Positions 1-6,819 of a DNA stretch of 24,170 nucleotides are shown in pieces. The notes under the pieces are model-generated. The model worked only from the letters and a program-made list of their open reading frames with translations. It made no database searches and was not told where the DNA came from. Positions within the stretch are counted from its first letter, which is position 1, and each line of letters opens with the position of its first letter. The position numbers and the translations under genes are program-made. The DNA lies in assembly GCA_910579335.1 (NCBI GenBank), contig CAJTUQ010000038.1, positions 1 through 24,170 of the forward strand, given 5' to 3'. This DNA is from an uncultured Dorea sp. Its GTDB lineage: Bacteria; Bacillota; Clostridia; Lachnospirales; Lachnospiraceae.

Positions 1-516
1 AGCGACAGGCATCAGACGGAGCTTTTGACGAGGGAGCTACTAAAGGATGAGAAGCCGGCGTATATCCGCGTGGGAAGGAATGCGGTAGATGACGTGTACG
101 AAGAAGGGAACGTGCCGTTTGAGATGGACAAGGCGACGGTGGTATGCGAAGGGACGGACGTGGCAATCATAGCGTGCGGCGAGATGGTGAAGCCATCGGC
201 GGATGCGGCCAAGCTGTTAAAGGAGAAGGGAGTCAGTGCGACGGTAGTGGACATGTACTGCGTAAAGCCGCTGGATAAGGAAGCGGTCGTGAAGGCGGCA
301 GCGAATGCGAAGGCGGTGATTACGGTGGAGGAGCATGCGCCGTACGGAGGGCTAGGCTCAATGGTAAGCCAGATCGTGGGCAGCGAGTGTCCGAGGAAGG
401 TAGTGAATATCGCGCTGCCGGACGCGCCGGTCATCACCGGGACGTCGAAAGAGGTATTCGATTATTACGGAATGAATGCAGAGGGCATTGCGAAGAAAGC
501 GCTGGAGTTGGTATAG
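1..516 (+). CDS. Transketolase, C-terminal subunit (5' end outside window)
   Basis: The frame is open from the first base, so this is the 3' part of a gene. The protein carries the C-terminal transketolase domain: a conserved segment IRVGRN, then TDVAIIACGEMV, VVDMYCVKPLD and TVEEHAPYGGLGSMV. This domain pairs with a thiamine-diphosphate-binding half to move two-carbon ketol units between sugar phosphates in the cytoplasm. In many Clostridia the enzyme is split into two subunits, and I infer, but cannot see, that the N-terminal half lies upstream. The stop codon abuts the ATG of the next kinase gene with no gap, so the two are almost certainly co-transcribed. Codon use looks more GC-rich than in the genes that follow. 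The family assignment is firm; whether it is a split subunit or one full-length protein is not visible. Confidence 0.9.
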   Translation, partial: SDRHQTELLTRELLKDEKPAYIRVGRNAVDDVYEEGNVPFEMDKATVVCEGTDVAIIACGEMVKPSADAAKLLKEKGVSATVVDMYCVKPLDKEAVVKAAANAKAVITVEEHAPYGGLGSMVSQIVGSECPRKVVNIALPDAPVITGTSKEVFDYYGMNAEGIAKKALELV

Positions 517-2010
517 ATGGCAGAAAAATATATTATCAGCATCGATCAGAGCACACAAGGGACAAAAGCCTTGCTTTTTGATGAAAGCGGAAGCCTGTTA
601 AAGCGTACGGACAAATCCCATGAGCAGATAATTAATGAAAAAGGCTGGGTTTCCCATGACTCAGCCGAAATATACAGGAATACGGTTGATGTTGTAAGAC
701 AATTGGTAGAGGAATCCGGTATTGAGAAAGAAAAAGTGGCGGGAATCGGAATCAGCAACCAGAGAGAGACGTCCCTTGCGTGGGACAGGATAACGGGAGA
801 ACCGCTTGGATGCGCCATTGTATGGCAGTGCGCAAGAGCTGTGGGTATCTGCGAGCGCATCGAAAAAATGGGCGAGGCGGAAAATATCCGCAGAAGGACG
901 GGAATCAATCTGTCACCGTATTTTCCGGCGTCAAAGATTGCATGGATTCTTGAAAACGTGGCGGAAGCTAAGGACAAGGCGGATAAAGGAGAAATCTGCC
1001 ACGGAACAGTTGACAGCTGGCTCGTTTACAAGCTTACGGGAGGAAAGTCCTACAAGACGGACTATTCCAATGCGTCAAGAACGCAGCTTTTCAACATTTT
1101 TGAGTTGAAATGGGACGAGGAAATATGCAGGATGTTCGGCATTAATCCGGCAAATCTTGCAGAAGTTGTTGACTCGGATTCAAATTTTGGAGAGACGGAT
1201 TTTGAGGGATTGTTCCCCAAACCGATTCCGATTCACGGTGTATTGGGAGACTCCCACGGTTCGCTGTTCGGGCAGGGATGTCTTAAAAGCGGCATGATTA
1301 AAGCTACATACGGAACAGGTTCATCTATTATGATGAATATTGGAGAAAAACCAGTGCTCAGCACTCACGGAGTGGTGACCTCGCTGGCATGGAGCATGGG
1401 CGGAAAGGTGAATTATGTGCTGGAGGGGAATCTTAACTATACAGGAGCAACGATTACATGGCTAAAGGATGATTTAAAGCTCATTGATTCTCCGGCAGAG
1501 ACAGAAAAGCTTGCAAAAGAAGCGGTTTCGGACGATTCGCTCTATCTCATTCCTGCATTTTCCGGTCTTGGCGCACCTTATTGGGACAGCCATGCCGCTG
1601 CAGCGATTATAGGAATGACAAGGACTACCGGGAAGGCGGAAGTCGTTCGGGCGGGCGTAGAGTGCATCGCCTACCAGATTACAGATATCGTCAAGGCTAT
1701 GAGCGAAGACGCGGGCGTGACAGTCGGCGAACTCAGGGTGGATGGCGGACCGACAAGGAATGCTTATCTGATGCAGTTTCAGAGCGATATTTCAAGAGCC
1801 TGCGTACAGGTTCCTGATTCCGAGGAATTGTCGGGAATCGGGCCGGCATATGCGGCGGGACTTGCACTGGGAGTCTGGGACAATAAAATATTTGAAAAAT
1901 TAAAACGAGTAAAATATGAACCGAAGATGGACGAAAAGCTCAGGGATAGAAAATATGAAGGGTGGCTCGCTGCGGTTCGCAGAATTTTAACGAAAAGTAT
2001 AAGTTATTAA
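517..2010 (+). CDS. FGGY-family carbohydrate kinase, glycerol-kinase-like
   Basis: The protein is 497 residues, the usual length for FGGY kinases, which phosphorylate sugars or polyols with ATP. The N-terminal half opens with SIDQSTQGTKALLFD (phosphate-binding, D10). Residues R83-E84, Y135 and D245 sit at the same numbers as the glycerol-contacting residues of bacterial glycerol kinase, with D245 as the catalytic base in LGDSHGSLFGQG. The ATP-side motifs YGTGSS (about 265-270) and RVDGGPTRNAYLMQFQSD (about 407-424) are present. Position 270, a Phe in glycerol kinase, is Ser here, which argues for a different or bulkier substrate. The genes around it (transketolase upstream, polyol dehydrogenase 21 bases downstream) suggest a ketose or polyol whose phosphate enters the pentose phosphate pathway. 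I therefore do not call it glpK. The ATG directly follows the upstream stop, which suggests translational coupling. Confidence 0.85.
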   Translation: MAEKYIISIDQSTQGTKALLFDESGSLLKRTDKSHEQIINEKGWVSHDSAEIYRNTVDVVRQLVEESGIEKEKVAGIGISNQRETSLAWDRITGEPLGCAIVWQCARAVGICERIEKMGEAENIRRRTGINLSPYFPASKIAWILENVAEAKDKADKGEICHGTVDSWLVYKLTGGKSYKTDYSNASRTQLFNIFELKWDEEICRMFGINPANLAEVVDSDSNFGETDFEGLFPKPIPIHGVLGDSHGSLFGQGCLKSGMIKATYGTGSSIMMNIGEKPVLSTHGVVTSLAWSMGGKVNYVLEGNLNYTGATITWLKDDLKLIDSPAETEKLAKEAVSDDSLYLIPAFSGLGAPYWDSHAAAAIIGMTRTTGKAEVVRAGVECIAYQITDIVKAMSEDAGVTVGELRVDGGPTRNAYLMQFQSDISRACVQVPDSEELSGIGPAYAAGLALGVWDNKIFEKLKRVKYEPKMDEKLRDRKYEGWLAAVRRILTKSISY

Positions 2011-2031
2011 AAGAAAAGAGGTAATGCTAAC

Positions 2032-3078
2032 ATGGAAGGAAAGATGAAAGTCTGCGTATTAACTGGAAAACAGAAACTTGAATGGGTAGAGCGCGATATT
2101 CCTCAGCCGGCGGCAGGAGAACTTCAGATTAAACTGGAGTATGTAGGTATCTGCGGTTCCGACCTTCATTTTTATCAGGAAGGACAGCTTGCGAACTGGA
2201 CTCTTGACGGACCTCTTGCGCTTGGACATGAGCCGGGCGGGGTAGTTACGGCTATCGGCGAAGGAGTGACAGGATTTGAGATAGGGGATAAAGTATCCAT
2301 TGAACCCGCAGTTCCGTGCGGAAAATGTGAGGAATGCAGAAAAGGGCTTTATAATCTGTGTACAGATATTAAAATGCTTGCAATCCCGCATGAGAGGGAC
2401 GGTGTAAATGCAGAATACTGCGTCCACGATGCTTCTATGTGTTATAAGCTTCCTGAAAACGTCGGAACATTAGAGGGAGCAATGATTGAACCTTTGGCGG
2501 TTGGAATGCACGGAACGGAGCTTTCCGATGCGAGAGTCGGCGAGACGGCCATCGTTCTTGGAAGCGGCTGTATCGGCCTTTGTACGGTTATGGCTCTTAA
2601 GGCGCGCGGCGTCAGTGAAATCTACGTTGCCGATGTTATGGATAAGCGTCTGGAAAAGGCATTGGAAGTTGGAGCTACAAGAGTGTTCAACAGTACAAGG
2701 GAAAATATTGAAGAGTTTGCAAAGACGCTTCCGGGCGGCGGCGCAGATCAGGTGTACGAGTGTGCGGGAAACCGTATCACTACGCTCCAGACATGCCGGT
2801 TAATCAAGCGGGGCGGAAAGGTAACACTGACGGGGGTATCGCCGGAGCCGGTGCTTGAACTTGACATTGCTACATTGAATGCAATGGAAGGAACGATTTA
2901 TTCTGTATACCGTTACAGAAACCTGTGGCCGAAGGCAATTGCGGCAGTAGCGTCCGGTCTGATTCCGGTAAAGAAAATCGTATCGCACGAATTTCCGTTT
3001 GAAGAGTGTATTGAGGCAATTGATTACAGCCTGAATCATAAAGACGAAGTAATCAAGGGCGTTGTAAAAATGATATAA
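2032..3078 (+). CDS. Zinc-dependent medium-chain dehydrogenase, sorbitol/xylitol dehydrogenase type
   Basis: This is a 348-residue medium-chain dehydrogenase that oxidises a secondary alcohol of a polyol to a ketose using NAD(P). Catalytic zinc ligands are visible as C41 in GICGSDLH, H66-E67 in GHEPGG and probably E153 in MIEPLAVGMHG. The structural zinc lobe is complete with C96, C99, C102 and C110. The Rossmann motif VLGSGCIG (about 175-182) is followed by an acidic residue in YVADVMD, which favours NAD. An RBS-like AGAGG precedes the chosen ATG; a second ATG four codons later is possible. With the kinase and transketolase upstream, the likely route is polyol to ketose to ketose phosphate to the pentose phosphate pathway. 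The exact substrate (xylitol, sorbitol, a tetritol or other) cannot be read from the sequence. Confidence 0.88.
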   Translation: MEGKMKVCVLTGKQKLEWVERDIPQPAAGELQIKLEYVGICGSDLHFYQEGQLANWTLDGPLALGHEPGGVVTAIGEGVTGFEIGDKVSIEPAVPCGKCEECRKGLYNLCTDIKMLAIPHERDGVNAEYCVHDASMCYKLPENVGTLEGAMIEPLAVGMHGTELSDARVGETAIVLGSGCIGLCTVMALKARGVSEIYVADVMDKRLEKALEVGATRVFNSTRENIEEFAKTLPGGGADQVYECAGNRITTLQTCRLIKRGGKVTLTGVSPEPVLELDIATLNAMEGTIYSVYRYRNLWPKAIAAVASGLIPVKKIVSHEFPFEECIEAIDYSLNHKDEVIKGVVKMI

Positions 3079-3083
3079 ATATG

Positions 3084-3115
3084 GTATAAAGAGAGAATTC
3101 GCTCTTACTTTATAC
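3084..3115 (+). other. AT-rich hairpin downstream of the dehydrogenase
   Basis: GTATAAAG-AGAG pairs with CTCT-(TA)-CTTTATAC, leaving a two-base bulge and a short AATTCG loop. It begins six bases after the dehydrogenase stop. There is no U-tract, so it may be an mRNA 3'-end stabiliser rather than a terminator. Confidence 0.4.
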
Positions 3116-3116
3116 A

Positions 3117-3150
3117 GGGGCAGTGTCTTGGCTTGGCAGGAGGCTGCCCC
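3117..3150 (+). terminator. GC-rich stem (GGGGCAG/CTGCCCC), weak terminator candidate
   Basis: GGGGCAG at 3117-3123 pairs perfectly with CTGCCCC at 3144-3150 around a 20-base loop. Only a short T4 run follows (ATCACTTTT), and that run merges into the RBS of the lipoprotein gene. It could be an inefficient terminator or a structure controlling translation of the lipoprotein. Confidence 0.35.
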
Positions 3151-3173
3151 ATCACTTTTGGAGGCTGGATATT

Positions 3174-3989
3174 ATGAAAAGAAAAATTATAGCGCGGAAT
3201 ATGGCAGCGGTATTGGGATGTGCAGTCTTTTTGCTGACCGCTTGTGCGGGGACAGGGCCCAAAAAGCTGTCCAATGAATACGTAACAGTTGAAAACTATC
3301 AGGGTGTTGAAATAGAAAAAGCAGATGCCGGAGAAGTAAAAGAAGAAGATATTGATTTGGTGATAGAGCATATGATGCAGGGCTATACGGCACAGCACGA
3401 TCTGCCCGAAGATACGGAGATTACGGATGAAATCGTAAAGGAGACGATGTCTGACAAGGCACAGACGGTAGAGGAATACCGGCAGGAGATAAAAAAGCAG
3501 ATTGAAGAAACGAAAAAGCAGGCGGTTCGGACAGAGGAAGAGACCCGTGTGTGGGAAAAGGTCATGGATAACAGCGAGGTGAAGAAATACCCGGAAAAAC
3601 GGTTAAAAGAAATTAAGGGAAATCTCGTTGATTTATATACTACCTATGCGCAGCAGGAGGGGATGGAGTACGAGGAGTACATGAAAGCTATAAAGATGGA
3701 AGATAAAGACCTTGACGAGGCGGCGGAAGCATCATTGAAGCAGGAACTGGTGGCAAATGTTATTGCGGAAAAATACGGACTTAAGCCGTCGGAGCAGGAC
3801 TTTCAAAAAGCATTGGAAGAGTATGCGTCAGAATATAAATTTTCAACAGTAGAACTTTTGCTAAAGAGTGTTTCAGAGGATGAGATGCGGCAGATGGTGA
3901 TACGGGACAATGTAAAATCCTGGCTTACGGATCGCTGCCAATATGCAAAAAACAGCGGGGAGGGCGAGAGCAAAACAGATAACCAGTGA
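3174..3989 (+). CDS. Trigger-factor-like lipoprotein lacking the PPIase domain
   Basis: I start this 271-residue protein at the ATG at 3174, because GGAGG lies nine bases upstream and the N-terminus becomes a clean lipoprotein signal: MKRKIIAR, a hydrophobic stretch, then the lipobox LTAC with C24 as the lipidation site. A GTG 17 codons upstream is in frame but would bury the signal. After the signal, a short domain (YVTVENYQGVEIEKADAGEVKEEDID) resembles the region before the FKBP domain in trigger-factor-like lipoproteins. The sequence then runs straight into the helical part (ITDEIVKETMSDKAQTVEEY and onward), so the FKBP-type PPIase core is absent. The rest is highly charged and helical, like the trigger factor C-terminal chaperone arms. 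A likely role is an extracytoplasmic holdase or foldase tethered to the membrane. It stands between the polyol operon and the radical SAM cassette, with no visible tie to either. Confidence 0.7.
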   Translation: MKRKIIARNMAAVLGCAVFLLTACAGTGPKKLSNEYVTVENYQGVEIEKADAGEVKEEDIDLVIEHMMQGYTAQHDLPEDTEITDEIVKETMSDKAQTVEEYRQEIKKQIEETKKQAVRTEEETRVWEKVMDNSEVKKYPEKRLKEIKGNLVDLYTTYAQQEGMEYEEYMKAIKMEDKDLDEAAEASLKQELVANVIAEKYGLKPSEQDFQKALEEYASEYKFSTVELLLKSVSEDEMRQMVIRDNVKSWLTDRCQYAKNSGEGESKTDNQ

Positions 3990-4091
3990 AAGGACGGAGG
4001 AAACTGACGGGAAAGCCGGTGATGGGAAGGCTGAATATTATAGCCGAATCAGAAGTAAGTAGTTATAGACCAGAAACCTGGAATGTGATAT

Positions 4092-4097
4092 TATAAT
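4092..4097 (+). promoter_or_regulatory. Candidate -10 box ahead of the radical SAM cassette
   Basis: TATAAT sits about 100 bases before the radical SAM start in the 210-base gap after the lipoprotein gene. I see no convincing -35 box at 16-18 bases upstream. The leader between this box and the gene contains an ATTCTAT/ATAGAAT inverted repeat (4141-4147 and 4160-4166) and a run of GATAG repeats (about 4170-4182). The gap otherwise holds nothing I recognise. Confidence 0.3.
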
Positions 4098-4199
4098 TTG
4101 TAACTGCAATTTAATGGTCGGCATATATTAGTTGTGTGGTATTCTATCTAAATAGAGTTATAGAATCGGATAGGATAGATAGGTGAGGTGTATAATTGT

Positions 4200-4955
4200 A
4201 TGAGAAAATTGTACTCGGCGGACATTCCCTGTCAGGCGGGCTGCAAGTACTGCTTTGCTAAATGGGAGGATATGTATACGGGACTTTCGCAGCTGGGAGA
4301 CGAGCAGTTGTGTGAAAAAGAAGTTATTATATACCCATGCTGCGATGGGGAGTTCTTTGAACAGCGCAGGTTGACGGAGTATGTAAAAAAAGCGGTTGAA
4401 AAAAAGGATAAAGTGTATGTTAGTATTTCAACAAAACGCTTTATTAGTGATGCCGAGCTTAGCACTCTTACTCAGCTTCATCAGGAGCTGGTATCATCGG
4501 GCAAAGGATTCGTGAAGCTGGCTGTATCATTATCGAGTCAATCTATGCTTGGCGAGATTGAGCCGGGCACACTGCCATACGGCGAAAGAGTGGAGCTTGC
4601 AAGACGAATTAAGAATGCGGGAATTTTTTGTGCATTGACAATCAAGCCGGTTCTGCCGTTTATTTCATCTGATGAATATTGCCGGATTATACAAGACTTT
4701 AGAGAATACACAAAGTATATTCTGATTGGAGGCTTGTACATTAACAAAGAATCGGAGTTTTATACACAGTATTTCACATCGGAAAACATGGTTCAGAAAC
4801 GAATCGTTGAATGGCTTCCAAAGCGTCCGGAATGGAATTATGTACAAGATGACAAACAGTTGGAAGAAATCCGTGCGTTTGCCAATAAAGAAGGGGCCCT
4901 GGTGTTTGATTCTGATGTGGAATTGATTCAGGCATATATTAGGCGGGGGGAATAG
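4200..4955 (+). CDS. Radical SAM protein, SplB/COG1533-like
   Basis: The 251-residue protein has a radical SAM cluster motif at its very N-terminus: C11-x3-C15-x2-C18 in CQAGCKYCFA, which binds a 4Fe-4S cluster and S-adenosylmethionine to make a 5'-deoxyadenosyl radical. The body resembles the spore-photolyase-like class: IYPCCDGEFFE, then VYVSISTKRFIS, then SLSSQSMLGEIEPGT, then an AGIFCALTIKPVLPFISS segment, all familiar landmarks of COG1533 proteins. I chose the ATG at 4200 over the GTG at 4188 because AGGTGAGG lies at a good distance only from the ATG. The stop is three bases before the next ATG, so it forms an operon with the PRTase-like and MazG-like genes. The substrate is unknown; a nucleotide or nucleic acid is suggested only by its neighbours. 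Confidence 0.75.
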   Translation: MRKLYSADIPCQAGCKYCFAKWEDMYTGLSQLGDEQLCEKEVIIYPCCDGEFFEQRRLTEYVKKAVEKKDKVYVSISTKRFISDAELSTLTQLHQELVSSGKGFVKLAVSLSSQSMLGEIEPGTLPYGERVELARRIKNAGIFCALTIKPVLPFISSDEYCRIIQDFREYTKYILIGGLYINKESEFYTQYFTSENMVQKRIVEWLPKRPEWNYVQDDKQLEEIRAFANKEGALVFDSDVELIQAYIRRGE

Positions 4956-4958
4956 TCA

Positions 4959-6035
4959 ATGGATAGCGGTAACAACATTGTTGACATTTTGAATCGCATT
5001 ATTTCCTCTGGTCCGCTGCTTGTTATAGCTGCTATATTGGGGCTGGATTCAATAAGAGCTGTTCTTGCTTCGCTGGGAATCTTTGATCCTGACACGAAAT
5101 GGGGACGTATCATATATGGAAAGCGGGACAGGACAATCGTGCGTGCGGCGCTTCGGGATTTGGGGTATACAGAGGAGACGTCGGATGAAATCGTTATAAA
5201 AATGGGCGAAATACCTGAGAGGGCATTCATGGCCAATTCCGGGGTCAGTGCTAAGGACGCTGCGATACAGCTGATTATTATGCTATCCAGATATATTTTC
5301 GAGTTCAGAGAGACGATTTTATACGGCGGAAACAGCGATACAGAGAGTAATTATTACATTAATACGATGGAAATCGCCCATAACGAGGCGGACAAACAAA
5401 AGCTGACGGCAATTATGGTGCACTTGCTGTGTTCGAGAATGAAAAACAGTAAGATTCCGGAGATTGTTGTTACCCCTAAAGGGGGAAATCCTCTTCTGGT
5501 TCAGGAAATCGCCGCCAATTTGAAATCGCATCTGATTGTTGCCAAGTCATTGACGGACAAGTCAAGAATCAGGATTGCCGGTAAACCAATGTATTTTAAG
5601 GATGAATTTCTGGTAAATTACGAAGGCTCCGGGCATTTATCCGAATCTAAAAAGGCAAAAAGCTGTGTGGTAATTGATTGCAATACCTCTGGCGGTTCGC
5701 AGCTTTTGGACATCGTCAAAGATATCCGGATGTATATCGAGAAGAATAAGGATTCTATCAAAATAAAGCCTCCTAATGACGTGTTTGTACTGTTTAGAGC
5801 GGATACGGACGGGGATGACATTGACAAGAAGTTCTCTAAGCATAAATGTAATATACATCGTTTTTTTGATTTGGATGAGGAAGCAAAAAAGAAAATGTAC
5901 AGGCTGAAAGCCGAACGCGAAAAAGAGAAGAAAATTCCAAGTTATTATAGCGATGAGGATATAGAGGCAGCCAAAGACATTATCCGTTATCTTGAGGAGA
6001 AGGGCCTCTATTATTATGCAAAGGGACGGACATAA
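4959..6035 (+). CDS. Phosphoribosyltransferase-like protein of unknown function
   Basis: This 358-residue protein is not one I can name. The central part looks like a type I PRTase fold: EIVVTPKGGNPLLVQEIA (about 168-185) resembles the strand and loop that bind pyrophosphate, and VVIDCNTSGGS (237-247) resembles the PRPP-binding loop. The usual double acidic pair is reduced to D240 followed by C241, so PRPP chemistry may be altered or lost. An N-terminal helical region (1-150) includes a modestly hydrophobic stretch at about 17-40, too weak to call a membrane anchor. The C-terminal 60 residues are charged and helical, ending in an EDIEAAKDIIRYLEEKGLYYY segment. It starts three bases after the radical SAM gene and is followed 34 bases later by a pyrophosphohydrolase, so a joint role in nucleotide chemistry or in a conflict system is inferred, not shown. 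Confidence 0.6.
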   Translation: MDSGNNIVDILNRIISSGPLLVIAAILGLDSIRAVLASLGIFDPDTKWGRIIYGKRDRTIVRAALRDLGYTEETSDEIVIKMGEIPERAFMANSGVSAKDAAIQLIIMLSRYIFEFRETILYGGNSDTESNYYINTMEIAHNEADKQKLTAIMVHLLCSRMKNSKIPEIVVTPKGGNPLLVQEIAANLKSHLIVAKSLTDKSRIRIAGKPMYFKDEFLVNYEGSGHLSESKKAKSCVVIDCNTSGGSQLLDIVKDIRMYIEKNKDSIKIKPPNDVFVLFRADTDGDDIDKKFSKHKCNIHRFFDLDEEAKKKMYRLKAEREKEKKIPSYYSDEDIEAAKDIIRYLEEKGLYYYAKGRT

Positions 6036-6069
6036 ATGATAAAAATACATAGTAGACGGAGGGACGCTA

Positions 6070-6456
6070 ATGAACAAAGAATGGAACGATGTTAAGGAGT
6101 TTCAGTTGAAATTTGGACATCCTGTAGCAAACAAACCGACGCCGATGGATGCGGAGCGCGCTTTAAAAAGATATCACTGGATGCTTGAAGAAATTAATGA
6201 ATTTCTTGAGGCGGATGAGATTGTCGAGCAGGCTGACGCCATGATTGACGTGATGTATTTTGCGCTGGGAACGCTTGTGGAGATGGGGATTGAGCCGGAT
6301 AATTTGTTTCAAATCGTACAAGATGCAAATATGGCTAAGCTGTGGCCTGACGGAAAGCCTCATTATAACGAAGAAGGGAAGACGATTAAGCCTGCGGGCT
6401 GGGAGGACCCTCATAAAAAATTGGCGGAAGAGATTGAGCGGCAGGGCGTAGAATAG
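6070..6456 (+). CDS. MazG / PRA-PH-type nucleotide pyrophosphohydrolase
   Basis: The 128-residue all-helical protein shows the MazG-superfamily metal site: E40-E41-x-x-E44 followed by E53-x-x-D56. These residues chelate the magnesium used to hydrolyse NTPs or phosphoribosyl-nucleotides to monophosphates. The C-terminal tail (MAKLWPDGKPHYNEEGK, then KPAGWEDP) matches the phosphoribosyl-ATP pyrophosphohydrolase-like branch rather than classical MazG. The RBS GGAGGG precedes the ATG by about seven bases. It is the last gene of the radical SAM/PRTase-like cassette and is followed by a strong terminator. Free-standing members of this family are often housecleaning enzymes or encoded by phages, so the substrate here is open. 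Confidence 0.82.
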   Translation: MNKEWNDVKEFQLKFGHPVANKPTPMDAERALKRYHWMLEEINEFLEADEIVEQADAMIDVMYFALGTLVEMGIEPDNLFQIVQDANMAKLWPDGKPHYNEEGKTIKPAGWEDPHKKLAEEIERQGVE

Positions 6457-6492
6457 CTATTTTTCTGCGCCGTTTTATAATATTATAGCGAG

Positions 6493-6542
6493 AGGCCGGT
6501 AAACAGCAGCTTGAATAGTTTTTGCTGTCTGCCGGTCTTTTT
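6493..6542 (+). terminator. Rho-independent terminator of the radical SAM/PRTase/MazG cassette
   Basis: Sixteen positions (AGGCCGGTAAACAGCA against TGCTGTCTGCCGGTCT) pair with two wobbles and one mismatch. The stem is followed directly by a T-run at 6537-6542. It lies 37 bases after the pyrophosphohydrolase stop. Confidence 0.85.
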
Positions 6543-6556
6543 GCAGGGCATGAAAT

Positions 6557-6620
6557 AAAAAGGGCATATTCATATTTCGCGGATTCTGTTAATCTGCGAA
6601 ATATGAATATGCCCTTTTTT
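6557..6620. terminator. 29-bp perfect hairpin, bidirectional terminator shape, enclosing the left inversion site
   Basis: Bases 6557-6585 pair with 6591-6619 without interruption (one G-U pair) around a five-base CTGTT loop, starting with A5GGGC and ending with GCCCT6. An A-run on one side and a T-run on the other let it terminate from both directions. The stem is far longer than a normal terminator needs. Its inner 27 bases (6575-6601) are the left copy of the recombination-site-like repeat, so the hairpin straddles a predicted crossover point. Confidence 0.8.
6575..6601 (+). repeat. Left 27-bp inverted repeat, recombinase core-site-like
   Basis: Two 11-bp inverted arms (TTTCGCGGATT and AATCTGCGAAA) flank a central CTGTT. 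An exact copy in the opposite orientation lies at 7971-7997, on the other side of the recombinase gene. Paired 10-13 bp arms around a short asymmetric spacer are the standard design of a tyrosine recombinase core site. Confidence 0.88.
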
Positions 6621-6725
6621 AGAGGAATATCCGCATTTTATCTTACATATTTATATCGACATTACTCTAACACATCTTAATGTAAATAACAATGCTTTTT
6701 GTAAATTTATTCACCTGCCAAATTA

Positions 6726-6754
6726 TTCAAGAATCTGAAGAAAGCTGATATAAT
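6726..6754 (+). promoter_or_regulatory. Promoter of the recombinase gene (extended -10)
   Basis: An extended -10 element, TG-A-TATAAT, is at 6746-6754. A poor -35 match (TTCAAG, 6726-6731) stands 17 bases upstream. Transcription would start about 60 bases before the recombinase ATG and run through the 19-bp repeat at 6771-6789. The extended -10 compensates for a weak -35 in low-GC Firmicutes. Confidence 0.55.
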
Positions 6755-6770
6755 GGCGGAAAAATATTTC

Positions 6771-6789
6771 ATGGTCAGACTCATGGTCA
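6771..6789 (+). repeat. Left 19-bp TGGTCA double repeat
   Basis: ATGGTCAG-ACTC-ATGGTCA holds two TGGTCA boxes 12 bases apart. A related 19-mer matching at 15 of 19 positions and in the same orientation occurs at 7910-7928 near the end of the recombinase gene. The position inside both inverted sites suggests arm-type binding sites for the recombinase or an accessory factor. This copy lies between promoter and start codon, so it could also act as an operator. Confidence 0.5.
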
Positions 6790-6819
6790 AAAATATGCGA
6801 AAGAAAAAGGAGGAATACT

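Noticed and set aside
4168..4182. GATAG short repeats before the radical SAM gene
   Set aside because: Only three imperfect units and no sign of slippage effects on a frame. Probably leader sequence next to the RBS.
5637..6077. 146-codon minus-strand open frame opposite the PRTase-like gene
   Set aside because: Low-complexity, Phe/Ile-rich translation of the complement of a well-supported gene, with no RBS.
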